From an uncultured Acidobacteriia bacterium (lineage in GTDB: Bacteria > Acidobacteriota > Terriglobia > Bryobacterales > Bryobacteraceae), in assembly GCA_903909435.1 (NCBI GenBank), contig CAIVVT010000012.1:1-58069 (forward strand): a stretch of DNA of 58,069 bases. The letters run 5' to 3'. A program made the position numbers and the translations under genes. Positions 46,988 through 56,219 of this stretch are shown in pieces (within the stretch, counting starts at the first letter, position 1; every line of letters begins with the position of its first letter). The notes under the pieces are model-generated. The model ran no database searches. It was not told the DNA's origin and was given only the letters and a program-made list of their open reading frames with translations.

Positions 46988-49900
46988 CGCACTGCTCCGG
47001 TCTGATAGTAGCGCCAGAAATCTGCGTCTATGGTCTTCGCATTTGAGTCGCACGTCACTACTTGAAAGAATGGCGTCACTGCAGTGGCCGGTACGCCGGA
47101 CGAGATAGACTGCTCGGAGCCAAATGCCCCTCCATTCGTGGATACGGAGAAGAGAGCCGTCCCCATTACTAAAGATCTTAGCCTTACCTTATACCATGTA
47201 CTTGCGGCAATTGCGGGGCCGGACACTCGGGTCACGGATCCCGCTCCAGAGACGTATGTCCAGTTGCTGTCGGCGCTTCCATTGGTCGTGCACCCTGTTG
47301 AATTTGCATATTCCAGGTATATGCCGTTCAATGGTGATGTTTGGTCGAAGGTAGCTGCATTGGTTAGTCCTACTCTGTATTTCACTTCAGACAAGGAGGC
47401 GCCAGTTCGAAAGATGAATTCAGTCTCCCAGCCAGCAGCCGCGCCGATTGGCGGCACGGGTCTCACACCGCTCGTCCCCAATAGACTCACTGAGGCTGAA
47501 CCATTAGCCGTGGTGCTGGTTGTGAAGTGGTATATCCCGGGATGATTCCCTTCTCCCGTGATACTGGAGACAGTACCGCCTATCGACCAGCCAAGCGCAC
47601 CCACCGCGTTGGCCGAGTTCGACGTTGGCCAGAACTCCTCGCGAGCATCGATTGTTGTTTCGTCAACGGCTCCTCCTCCGTCCACCGAGCAGGAGGGTAC
47701 GCCTGAACTGCTGATCTTGAGTAGGTGCCCGGTCCCGCTGCAGTCGATGGACTCCACGCCTCCCAGTGCGGTCACTCCTGGCTTCGGCATGTCTGAAGAC
47801 GCGATTGCTGTGCCTGGAGCATAGTAGTCAGCGCCGGCTACCGCAGCCGAGGTGGTGTTCATGCCCGTTCGTTTCAACATCCCATTCAATCCCGGATCTG
47901 CCAGGCCACCACCTCCGCACGCTACTCCCGAGTCATGCACGCCATTGGCACTCCAGTTCAAACAGTTGCCGATCGCCGGTGTCGCTGCAAGTGTTGGAAC
48001 CATCGAGCCGGCTCCCGTCACCGGCAGGTTTGCAAGCGGTACTTGAGAACCCGAGTTCAACCCGGCATAACCGCTCGCTGCGCCTTTGCTCGCGGCGTTC
48101 TCGGCGATGAAACCGAGCGCTGGTTGTTTACCGGCGAGATCGGAAACCAGGCTGCCAATCTGTGATTCCGTCAGCGTCACTGGATCGCTTCCACCGGTGG
48201 TGTGAGTCGCGGCGTGATTCGGTAACGTAGTCCCGGCATCCGCCGTGCACGTTACCGAGCCATTGGTTCCGATCTTGACGACGTGCCCCGCTCCACTGCA
48301 ATCTCCCGCCTGTACACCTCCGAGAGTCGTCGCGGTCGGCGTAGGCAAACTTGACGGCGGTATCGTTCCTATCGCCGACAGGTCTGCACCCGACGGCTGA
48401 GAGAAGCTCGCGGTCCCGTTCGAGTCCGTCGTCAGGAACTGATGCGCCCCTGCGGGCTTGTTGGGCCAAGTGAAAGACCACGTGCCAGAATCCGCCTGAA
48501 CCGACTGTGACATCAGGCCCGAGTTTGAGCCGCCTAGCCCGAGTGTCCCGCTGCCCGTTCCTGACGAGTTGAACCCGCCGGCGGCGTTCAATGCGCCACC
48601 TGAATCCAGCGTCACGCCGGATGCCATTGCGTCGTTGGTTCCGTTGCCCACAATCACCGCCCCCGCGGTTAAAGCACCAGAGTTGTTCGTGACGGTGCCT
48701 GCCGCGATCACGTCAGGTAGATTCGTGGCGGGAACCTTCCCCAGGTTGTCCAACGGTGCATAGCCGTTCGCCAATCCCTTGGCCGACTGACTCTCCGGCG
48801 TGTAGCCCAGTGCCGTTGTTAGATCAGTCTTTGTAACCACGTCCCACATGGGAGCTGCGCTCGCGCTGCCAGTGCCTGTCTGCGTCAGGAACTGTCTGAT
48901 GTTCGACGTGTTGCCGCTCAATCGCGTGGATGTGCCTCCCGAACTCCCGTACATCGTGTCGCCCAGCGTGGTCATCGGATTGGTGCCTCCGGCTCCTCCT
49001 GCCGCCATCTGACGCCAGTTGTTGGTGGTCGTGCAGAAGTAGAGATTCTGCCCGGCGGTCGCGTCCGTGCCAAAGTAGATGTCGCCGGAAGCACACACTA
49101 CCGGACGGTTCACGACGGTCCCACGGCCAAAGCCGACGCTGATCCAGGAACCTGCCTGAGAGCAATTGGACAACCGGGCACCTTCAGCAAGGTTCGCGTC
49201 GGTTGCGAAGTAGTGTTGTCCTTGTACACAGAGACCTGGGCGGCCCGCCAGCGTACCGGTCTGCACGGGGAAGGTCGCTGCCGCCGCAGTGAAGTCCTGA
49301 GTGCCGCTCGTGTAAGAGTTGCTCTGGTTAGTCAGCGCCGCCGTGGCGGGAAGCCGGCCGCTTCCCAACGTTCCACTAGTGATGTTCGATGCGTTGGTCG
49401 TGTCGGTGGTCGCAGAGGAGGCGGCGGCGACTCCGTTGATCTTCTTCACTATCGTTGCATTTTGCGTGCCCGTCACGTCTCCCGCCAGCGGAGCCCCGAA
49501 ATTCGCGACAGTCCCCGATGGAATGACGTAGTCTGTCCCTGCCGATGCGATCGCCGCAACATTGGCCGCGGTTCGCTTCAACATCCCGCTTGCACCCGGA
49601 TCCGCTAAAGCCCCCAGCGCAGCCGCTGTTCCCGGCACTGCAGGCGCGTTTAGAATCTGTGTCCAGTCGATCGCAACCGGATCAGCTCCAAGCTTCCCAT
49701 GTGTCGATGCGTGTGCTAGCACCGGGTATGACGTAGGAAACGTTGCTAGGCTCCCGTCGCCTCGTACGTATTGGGTGGGGGCGCCAATCGCCACCAGCGG
49801 CTGCAACCCTCTCAAGGCATTCGCCAAGTCCAGTTGCGCGGACAGATTGCCTGAAATGCTACCCCATGTTCCACCGCCGCCGGTTGCCGCGAATACCCCG

Positions 49901-50109
49901 TTGACACACTGGAAAACGCCAGTGTCTACCAGAAAGAAAAGCTCGCCAGCCGTGCAATTGACCGGCAGCGACGTACCAATGCGAACCGGCCTGGTCTTCG
50001 CCGCGCCGCTGAAATCGACCGAACCCGACGGAGATATATCCTGCCGGATCACTGGCCTCTGTGCCGCTAGTGGCAGCGCGAGAAGCATAAGACTCAATAG
50101 ACACTTCAT
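46984..50109 (-). CDS. Secreted tail-fibre-like protein (paralogue C)
   Basis: The ATG at 50107-50109 with a GGAGAG site gives 1041 residues with signal peptide MKCLLSLMLLALPLAAQ. Residues 20-75 are the module shared with the two upstream genes (SPSGSVDFSGAAKTRPVRIG). The long middle is Gly/Ala/Thr/Ser-rich with phage-fibre-type linkers: TQYVRGDGSL, ITSGTLGSGRLP, DLAGKQPALGF and HAATHTTGGSDPVTLTESQI. Two further Cys-pair modules occur within it. The last 220 residues look like a lectin-type jelly roll (WETEFIFRTG...ADFWRYYQTG). It is translationally coupled to the lyase gene. Likely a trimeric extracellular fibre that binds glycans; this is inference. Confidence 0.75.
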   Translation of the reverse strand: MKCLLSLMLLALPLAAQRPVIRQDISPSGSVDFSGAAKTRPVRIGTSLPVNCTAGELFFLVDTGVFQCVNGVFAATGGGGTWGSISGNLSAQLDLANALRGLQPLVAIGAPTQYVRGDGSLATFPTSYPVLAHASTHGKLGADPVAIDWTQILNAPAVPGTAAALGALADPGASGMLKRTAANVAAIASAGTDYVIPSGTVANFGAPLAGDVTGTQNATIVKKINGVAAASSATTDTTNASNITSGTLGSGRLPATAALTNQSNSYTSGTQDFTAAAATFPVQTGTLAGRPGLCVQGQHYFATDANLAEGARLSNCSQAGSWISVGFGRGTVVNRPVVCASGDIYFGTDATAGQNLYFCTTTNNWRQMAAGGAGGTNPMTTLGDTMYGSSGGTSTRLSGNTSNIRQFLTQTGTGSASAAPMWDVVTKTDLTTALGYTPESQSAKGLANGYAPLDNLGKVPATNLPDVIAAGTVTNNSGALTAGAVIVGNGTNDAMASGVTLDSGGALNAAGGFNSSGTGSGTLGLGGSNSGLMSQSVQADSGTWSFTWPNKPAGAHQFLTTDSNGTASFSQPSGADLSAIGTIPPSSLPTPTATTLGGVQAGDCSGAGHVVKIGTNGSVTCTADAGTTLPNHAATHTTGGSDPVTLTESQIGSLVSDLAGKQPALGFIAENAASKGAASGYAGLNSGSQVPLANLPVTGAGSMVPTLAATPAIGNCLNWSANGVHDSGVACGGGGLADPGLNGMLKRTGMNTTSAAVAGADYYAPGTAIASSDMPKPGVTALGGVESIDCSGTGHLLKISSSGVPSCSVDGGGAVDETTIDAREEFWPTSNSANAVGALGWSIGGTVSSITGEGNHPGIYHFTTSTTANGSASVSLLGTSGVRPVPPIGAAAGWETEFIFRTGASLSEVKYRVGLTNAATFDQTSPLNGIYLEYANSTGCTTNGSADSNWTYVSGAGSVTRVSGPAIAASTWYKVRLRSLVMGTALFSVSTNGGAFGSEQSISSGVPATAVTPFFQVVTCDSNAKTIDADFWRYYQTGAVR

Positions 50110-50301
50110 GTAACTCTCCTCAATCTGGATCACCGGGACTTACTGTATTCTTCTGCGGCCTGATCGCGGCCGGATCATTGCTCAAGCCGCTGGTTCGATG
50201 AAGGCTTGCCATGGTGCAAACACACGTCGCCTTGGTGCCGGCAAAATCTGGATGGCTGCGCTTCAAAGCCGAAGCGACATTCTCGACTTTTCACTCTGCC
50301 G

Positions 50302-53300
50302 TCAGAACAATTGCGCCGCCGCGAAGATGTTGGCAAGGGTCTCGCCCGACAGTGCGGTAGACTGCACTCGGATGCTCACCGAGTCGCCCTCCGCGATCGA
50401 GATAGCGTTAGTCAAATCCGCGCAGGTCGCGGACGTGCTCAGCGTGCATGTCAGGGCTTGCAGAACGTTGTTCTTATAGACCGTCACGATCCCGCTGCCG
50501 CTCGTGACACTCGAAGTCCCTGCGTGCACCCTCATGTTCTTCATCGTTCCTGCGCGTAGCGGCACTCCCGCAAGGTTGACGCCCGTGCTGCTGCATGCGC
50601 CGCTGCCCGGGTAGCCCAAGTCACCAAGCAAGTTGATAGTGGCGTTTGAAAGGACTGTTCCTCCGCAGTATGCCCCCAGGACTTGTGCAACCGGGGCCTG
50701 ATAATCAACTCCCGCAGTGGCGATGCTGAGTACGCCCGTGCTCGTATTGTTCTTAAGGATTCCTGTAGCAAGTCCCGCAAGTGCGGTTCCGTTGACCTTT
50801 GTAACCACACCTGAGGAGTTGACGTCCCCAGTTGGCACTGGAGTGAAGCCCAAGATGTTTTGCGGTACCGGGTTCGTCACATAGAGGTTCCTGGCGATCA
50901 GGGTTGGAGCCTGTGCCGGCATCACTGATCCAACAGTTGCCACATAGGGCGCTAGTGTGGGCCCTGAACTAATCTGGGCTCCCCAGAGGTAAACGCCCGA
51001 AACTCCGTCACCCGGGTAACTGATCCCGATTACGGGATTTGCTGCGTATACAGACAGGTTCGTGACACCCGCTGGCAGAGTAAGGGTCTGCATGTCGCAT
51101 CGGTACCAACCGTTGCCTGCGCTGTACATCGCCGCAGTCGCTCCTCCGCTTGTTGACTGGACCAATCCACTTGTCAAGTCGAAGTTGGCGTACGAAGTTG
51201 AAATGCTGAGACCCAGGTTCCTCGTACTTTGCTTTGCATAGATCGAGAAGTGGTAAACACCCCCGGCTAGCGTTGCGGCCTGAACGATGTAGTGCGTTCC
51301 TGTGCCAGTCGACTCGGTGAGCAGATCTGCGGTTCCGCCGCCGAAAGGGTCAACAGTCGCATCAGCAGAAACCGTAACGGTCGCTCCCGGCTTTTGCCAC
51401 GCGGAATTGTCGAACATCTCGGATCGAAGCAGAAGGTTGCTGATCGAGTTATAACCCGATACGCCGTCGCTTGACAGCAATGTGTCGTATGAGACGGTGG
51501 ACGCTGCGATCTTGTCCTGCGGACATGTCCAGGTCACGCCGTCGGACGCGACTTTGTAGCTTTTCCCGGCTTGCAGCGAGTGGATCGTCGACCCATTCGC
51601 TACCTTTTTCGATGGGAATTCGGAACCAATGGGAACGTTGACGATATCTTGAATGAGGGGCACTTGGCTCGCGGATGACAGATAATAGGCTCCGAGTAGT
51701 GACGTCGTCGCTGCACCCGTCGCTGAGATTACGTTTCCCGAATACACCATGTCGCCAGTGTTGGCCCCGTAGGAGGCGATTCCGTACACCATCCTGCTGG
51801 CAGCCAGATTGTCTGTGATGAGATTGCCGATTATGCGCAGGTTGCTGATAGGGCTTGGGTGCCCAAGGAAGATACCGGCGCGGTAACTGCTAATCACGCT
51901 GAACATCGTCGACCCCGGGTTTATGATCGTGTTCCGGGAAATGGATAGGTTGCGCCCGTTGGCCGAGAAGCGAATCGCGTATTGCGGGCTGTTGGTGATG
52001 CTGTTGCTCTCGACGATCACGTTGTCGAATGTGTTCGTCCCCGTGGCGTCCCAGTATGAAATGCCAGCCGTGACGCTGTTCATCGCGTCAGGGACGGTGC
52101 TCTCCAAATCGAAGGAGATACTGTTCCCGCGAATTATGATGTTTCGCACGGGGAGGTTGTTCGTTGGGTAAATGTCGATTCCACCAAAGCTCCCTATCGT
52201 CGCTGCGTACGCGCTCTGGTGGATTGATATCGAGTTGTTCGCGATAACTACACCGTCCAGTCCATATCCAGTGGTATGACCCGTGTAGGCCATCGACCAG
52301 AGCGAGATCCCGTACTCCGCTCCGGTGATGGAATTCCCGGTCACTGTGACGTTCTTCGAGTCGGAGACCGTCACGCCGGTGATGTTCATGCCGTTTGCCA
52401 TATTCCGGATCACATTTCCGGTGACAGACACGCCGCCCCCATGGGTTTCTATTGCTGTGCCGGCTCCCGGAGCTTGAACGTACGCTCCTTCGAATAGGTT
52501 GTTGGCGATGACCGCCTTGTCTTCTGCCATGTACAGTGTGGAGTGATCGTGCGCGATGGTCCCGGCCCCTATGCCTAAGAAGGTGCAATTGGTGATGCTG
52601 CTGTTATACACTCCGCCGTAGACCACGTTGACGTCGTCGATATCTTTGACCGTAACGTGATCCATTGCGAAATTGATCCCCGAAATTGCTACCAGAAAGC
52701 GACCGTAAGTCATCGTGTCGGCGTAGGTCGTTAGCGGATTGCCTGTAGAATTCATATCGACCGTGAAGTCCCTGAAGGTGCAGTCCGACCCGCATTGAAA
52801 CAGCGTGAAGTAGGAGCCCGACCCTGACTTGACTTTGATGATGGATCCTGCGCCTGCGCCTGCTATCGTCACTCCGGAAATTGCTGGCAAAGTGCCGTAT
52901 CGCGTCGTCGTGGCCGTAACGATGTAGGTTCCTACCGGAATAGTCAACTTCGCCTTCGCCAGCGAGGCCGTCGTAAGCGCGCGAGAGATCGCCGCTGTGT
53001 CGTCGGTCGTCCCGTCGCCTGTGGCGCCGAAGTCTTTCACGCTGAGCACCTCCGCGTTCTTTGCGGCCTGCGTTCGCTGAACGCCACCTGCGGCTGCTAC
53101 CGTCAGGTCGACCGCGTCAGGTTGGGCAAAGTGCTGCTGGCCACCTGAATCGATATTGCTCAGCCATTGGTGTGCCGTCGCCGGGGCGGCGTAGAGCCCT
53201 CCGATTGTTGTGGCCGTCGGATTGGGCAGGCGGGCCGCGGGCAGCGTGCCGCTTGTGATCTTCGTCGCGTCCGTAGTGTCCGTGGTGGCTGACGCCGCCA

Positions 53301-53667
53301 ACGACCCCAGACTCCCGTCGCCTCGGACGTACTGTGTTTGTTGGCCGGTCAGCAGGGGTTGCTTCCCCTGGAGCGTGCTCCACAGGTCCGTCTGGGCTGC
53401 GATCGCTCCCCCTACTGTTCCCCAGGTCCCGCCGCTGCCGAGTGCCGCGAATTTGCCCTTCACGCACTGGTGCAGACCGACGTTCGTCAGGAAGAACAAT
53501 TCGTTGTCGGTGCAGTTGGTTGGCAGCGTTGCCCCGTTTCGCACCGGCTTTGTTGTCTTAGCCGCGCTGAAGTCAACGTCGCCCGACGGCGATGAACCCT
53601 GGCGGACTACTGCATTCTGGGCGGTCAATTGGCATACCAGAACTGCTACAATTGCTATCTTTTTCAT
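50302..53667 (-). CDS. Secreted tailspike-like beta-helix protein (paralogue B)
   Basis: The 1121-residue product has signal peptide MKKIAIVAVLVCQLTAQ and an AGGAG site. Residues 20-75 are the shared module (SPSGDVDFSAAKTTKPVRNG), followed by TQYVRGDGSL and ITSGTLPAARLP as in paralogue C. At 209-227 KDFGATGDGTTDDTAAI opens a pectate-lyase-3-type right-handed beta-helix that runs to about 660 with NNS/GNxI ladder repeats. Then come a tail-type carbohydrate-binding jelly roll ending YLWGAQISSG and a C-terminal beta domain. The architecture is that of a phage tailspike, but with a signal peptide and no phage genes nearby. It could bind or cleave polysaccharide. Confidence 0.78.
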   Translation of the reverse strand: MKKIAIVAVLVCQLTAQNAVVRQGSSPSGDVDFSAAKTTKPVRNGATLPTNCTDNELFFLTNVGLHQCVKGKFAALGSGGTWGTVGGAIAAQTDLWSTLQGKQPLLTGQQTQYVRGDGSLGSLAASATTDTTDATKITSGTLPAARLPNPTATTIGGLYAAPATAHQWLSNIDSGGQQHFAQPDAVDLTVAAAGGVQRTQAAKNAEVLSVKDFGATGDGTTDDTAAISRALTTASLAKAKLTIPVGTYIVTATTTRYGTLPAISGVTIAGAGAGSIIKVKSGSGSYFTLFQCGSDCTFRDFTVDMNSTGNPLTTYADTMTYGRFLVAISGINFAMDHVTVKDIDDVNVVYGGVYNSSITNCTFLGIGAGTIAHDHSTLYMAEDKAVIANNLFEGAYVQAPGAGTAIETHGGGVSVTGNVIRNMANGMNITGVTVSDSKNVTVTGNSITGAEYGISLWSMAYTGHTTGYGLDGVVIANNSISIHQSAYAATIGSFGGIDIYPTNNLPVRNIIIRGNSISFDLESTVPDAMNSVTAGISYWDATGTNTFDNVIVESNSITNSPQYAIRFSANGRNLSISRNTIINPGSTMFSVISSYRAGIFLGHPSPISNLRIIGNLITDNLAASRMVYGIASYGANTGDMVYSGNVISATGAATTSLLGAYYLSSASQVPLIQDIVNVPIGSEFPSKKVANGSTIHSLQAGKSYKVASDGVTWTCPQDKIAASTVSYDTLLSSDGVSGYNSISNLLLRSEMFDNSAWQKPGATVTVSADATVDPFGGGTADLLTESTGTGTHYIVQAATLAGGVYHFSIYAKQSTRNLGLSISTSYANFDLTSGLVQSTSGGATAAMYSAGNGWYRCDMQTLTLPAGVTNLSVYAANPVIGISYPGDGVSGVYLWGAQISSGPTLAPYVATVGSVMPAQAPTLIARNLYVTNPVPQNILGFTPVPTGDVNSSGVVTKVNGTALAGLATGILKNNTSTGVLSIATAGVDYQAPVAQVLGAYCGGTVLSNATINLLGDLGYPGSGACSSTGVNLAGVPLRAGTMKNMRVHAGTSSVTSGSGIVTVYKNNVLQALTCTLSTSATCADLTNAISIAEGDSVSIRVQSTALSGETLANIFAAAQLF

Positions 53668-53677
53668 CGCTTAACTC

Positions 53678-54541
53678 CTAGATGACGTTGATCTGGTAAC
53701 TGGCCGGCGCGGGGGTCAGGGTTGCGCCGCTCCAGTTGCAGGCTGTGATGGTCACAAGCCCAACACCCGCAGGCGCCGCCACCACCATCAGGCCCTGCTC
53801 CAGGACCGACGGAAGCCCGACCGCGATCGCCGAAGCGTCCATCGCTCCCAAGACGCTGACTGGCAGCGCGGCGCAGTTGCCGTCGGGGATGGGGGGAAAC
53901 GCCAGTGTCACTTTGGTCGCGTTGCTTCCGTATTGCACGACCCCGTAGTTGGCTGTCGGCAGTGACTGGGCGGCTCCGCTGAAGTTGCACATCCGCAACG
54001 TCGCGATGCCCGGTGCGCTCACTCGCACCGATGGCATCAGCCCGACCGGCGCGTAACAGGTCCCGCTGTTCAGGTCGCAATATTGAGCCGGCATGGTCAG
54101 CGTGACCGGGCTGCCCGTCGGCCACGGGAAGGGCAGGGGTGCCGGCAGTTCAGAGCAGGTGCCGTCGGCAATGGAGACAAAGGACAGTGCCAGACTGATA
54201 CCTAGTCCTGATTTCGGCTGCCACGAACTGCCGTCCCAGGCCAGGATCTGCCCGGGCAGGCTGTTGGTTGGTAGTTGATTCGCGCCTAGCCCGCTCCAGG
54301 CATTCGCATCTGTGCAACCATACAGGTTCTGGCCGGCCGGCGCGCCGGTCAGGAAGAACGTTTCGCCGAGCGTGCAGGCTGGCGGTAGCGTGGCCCCGCT
54401 TTTGTTGGGTTTGGTGCTGAGCGCTTGCGTGAAATCGACATTCTTGGTCTGCGTTCGCAGGTCGAGTGCCGTCTGGGCGGGCATAAGCAGCTGGCCTGCC
54501 CAGTAGGCGCACACAATCGCCCTCCAGCGTAAGCTTGTCAC
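53678..54541 (-). CDS. Small secreted protein sharing the tail-fibre N-terminal module (paralogue A)
   Basis: The start is GTG at 54539-54541 with GGAGG upstream, giving 287 residues with a signal peptide (about 22 residues). It then has the shared module, KNVDFTQALSTKPNKSGATL, with the Cys pair in CTLGETFF...AGQNLYGC. The rest is beta-rich, with repeated blocks of the form (V/I)xIxDGxCxxLPxxxPFPWP and two CNxSGA motifs near 188 and 268. I do not recognise the C-terminal fold. It is the first gene of the cluster, 10 bases before paralogue B. It may be a base or anchor for the larger fibres, but that is speculative. Confidence 0.65.
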   Translation of the reverse strand: MTSLRWRAIVCAYWAGQLLMPAQTALDLRTQTKNVDFTQALSTKPNKSGATLPPACTLGETFFLTGAPAGQNLYGCTDANAWSGLGANQLPTNSLPGQILAWDGSSWQPKSGLGISLALSFVSIADGTCSELPAPLPFPWPTGSPVTLTMPAQYCDLNSGTCYAPVGLMPSVRVSAPGIATLRMCNFSGAAQSLPTANYGVVQYGSNATKVTLAFPPIPDGNCAALPVSVLGAMDASAIAVGLPSVLEQGLMVVAAPAGVGLVTITACNWSGATLTPAPASYQINVI

Positions 54542-54934
54542 AGTATCGGACCTCCAGGGATTGAACGGCAGGCGTGAAGCTGAGGCCGTTCTGCGAGGAC
54601 TCTAGCATGGGCAGTCAACGCAAGATCCATCAAGTCCTTTGTTCTCAACACCGAAGATTTGTGACCGGCTTCCTGGGCGCATCCCTTTTTGCCTCGCGGT
54701 GTCGAGTCGTCACCTGCAGCGCCGCTCAAAACCCGGCCTCTGCCAAAGCGTGGACCCCTTAGGTAAGACCCACTGCTTGCCTGAAGTTGGAAGTTCGAGG
54801 CACCCTCGCGCAGCGCGGAGATGCATGTAGTCGCATCGGCCGGAATGCCCAGGTCGGACCCGTCCTCAAATGCTCCAATCGGGACCGAGGTCCTGGAACT
54901 TCGGTTTCTCGGTTCCGCATTGGGTTGAGCTAGG
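54542..54934. other. Divergent region between the tail-fibre-like cluster and acyltransferase
   Basis: This 393-base region must hold the promoters of the secreted cluster (minus) and of the acyltransferase (plus). No convincing -35/-10 pair, operator palindrome or small gene was found on either strand. Confidence 0.4.
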
Positions 54935-56056
54935 ATGATTGGGATGGGTGTCATCCCTCACAGCACTTCGGTCGTCGAGCCGAATCGGGTGGAGTTCGCT
55001 TACCCCGAAGCCCCCGCCTCCTCTCCTGTCGTTTCCGACAGTTCGGGCCACATGCGATCACTGGATGGCCTCCGGGCGATCTCGATCGCTTTAGTCCTGC
55101 TGGGGCACCTGAGCGCAACGCGAGGCTTTGTCCGCCTGGACTTGAAAATCGGGGATTACGCACATCTGGGCGTAGTGGTCTTCTTCGTCATTTCGGGCTT
55201 CCTCATCACACGTCTGCTGCTGTCTGAACATGCGGAGCGGGGCCGCATATCCGTCCGGCGCTTCTACGCTCGGAGGTCGCTACGCCTCTTTCCCGCTTCC
55301 TTCGCGTTTATAGCGTGTGTCGCCCTCCTGGGGCTGGCCGGAATCGCGCACCTGCGTTCCCAGGATCTCTGGCACGCCGTCACCTACACGGTGAACTACC
55401 TGCCTCACCCGGCGTGGGAGATTGGACACCTCTGGTCCCTGTCGGTCGAAGAGCAGTTCTACCTGCTATGGCCGTTCGCGTTCGTCGTTTTGGGACCTCG
55501 ACGGGCCATCTGGCTGGCTGCTGGAGTAGTCCTGCTTGGCCCCATCGCACGGTCCGTCGGCTTGCTCTGGTTGAAAGCCCCGTATCGCGACCTGGAGATG
55601 TTCCCGATGGTCGCGGACAGCCTTGCGACGGGCTGCCTCTTGGCCAAGTTCAGCGGAGAACTCCAACAGCGGCAATGGTATATGCAGTTGTTTCGGCCCG
55701 CCTGGTCACTTGGTTTGTTAGCCCTGATCTTGCTGCTCAATCGGTTCATGACCTACACCGTCGTCGCGGTGTTTGGTGCGTCGATCGTCAATCTGGGGAT
55801 TGCGATCCTCATTCACCGCTCCGTATATCTCTCGCATGGATGGATCGGCCGGATCCTGAACCTGCGCCCCGTCGCCTTCGTGGGTGTGCTCAGTTACTCG
55901 ATCTATCTATGGCAACAACTGTTCCTGAACCGGCATAGCACCGCCTGGATCAACGCGTTCCCGCAGAACCTGCTGTTCGCCATCGCCGCGGCCCTGAGTT
56001 CCTATTTCCTGCTGGAGAAACCGCTGCTCAATCTGCGGCGCCGCTTGCGCGGCTAA
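54935..56056 (+). CDS. Acyltransferase-3 (OafA/YrhL-type) membrane protein
   Basis: The 373-residue product has a hydrophilic N-terminus of about 40 residues and about ten membrane segments. The family motifs are clear: MRSLDGLRAISIALVLLGH with the conserved Arg and His, FFVISGFLITRLLL, and HLWSLSVEEQFYLLWP. These proteins transfer acetyl or other acyl groups to sugars of O-antigen, exopolysaccharide or glycolipids at the inner membrane. Its place beside glycan-active secreted genes suggests modification of surface polysaccharide. An ATG nine bases downstream is an alternative start. Confidence 0.9.
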   Translation: MIGMGVIPHSTSVVEPNRVEFAYPEAPASSPVVSDSSGHMRSLDGLRAISIALVLLGHLSATRGFVRLDLKIGDYAHLGVVVFFVISGFLITRLLLSEHAERGRISVRRFYARRSLRLFPASFAFIACVALLGLAGIAHLRSQDLWHAVTYTVNYLPHPAWEIGHLWSLSVEEQFYLLWPFAFVVLGPRRAIWLAAGVVLLGPIARSVGLLWLKAPYRDLEMFPMVADSLATGCLLAKFSGELQQRQWYMQLFRPAWSLGLLALILLLNRFMTYTVVAVFGASIVNLGIAILIHRSVYLSHGWIGRILNLRPVAFVGVLSYSIYLWQQLFLNRHSTAWINAFPQNLLFAIAAALSSYFLLEKPLLNLRRRLRG

Positions 56057-56171
56057 CTCCCCGGGGAGATCCGCGCGAATCGAACGGAGAACTGTTGTCG
56101 CCTCCAAGCCTGTTTTCAGCGCAGCCGCCGCAGGTCCGCTCCGGCATATTCTCTGTGCCAGCCGCGCGCAC

Positions 56172-56211
56172 CGGGAGTGTGCCTCCCGTACCTCGACGCG
56201 ATAGTATGGGA
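56172..56211 (+). promoter_or_regulatory. Two mutually exclusive hairpins in the cbiM leader
   Basis: CGGGAG (56172-56177) can pair with CTCCCG (56183-56188) around a TGTGC loop. Alternatively TCCCGTAC (56184-56191) can pair, with one G-U, with GTATGGGA (56204-56211), which contains the GGGA part of the cbiM ribosome binding site. The two structures share the CTCCCG strand, so only one can form. This is the logic of a riboswitch-like or protein-controlled expression platform; no known aptamer was recognised upstream. Confidence 0.4.
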
Positions 56212-56219
56212 AGCTCGAG

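Noticed and set aside
43457..54541. Prophage remnant
   Set aside because: Tail-fibre-like sequences are present, but all the proteins have signal peptides and there are no structural, packaging, integration or lysis genes nearby.
56057..56219. Cobalamin riboswitch upstream of cbiM
   Set aside because: No B12-box-like GCCACTG or matching aptamer core was found, and the space is short; only the alternative hairpins were kept.
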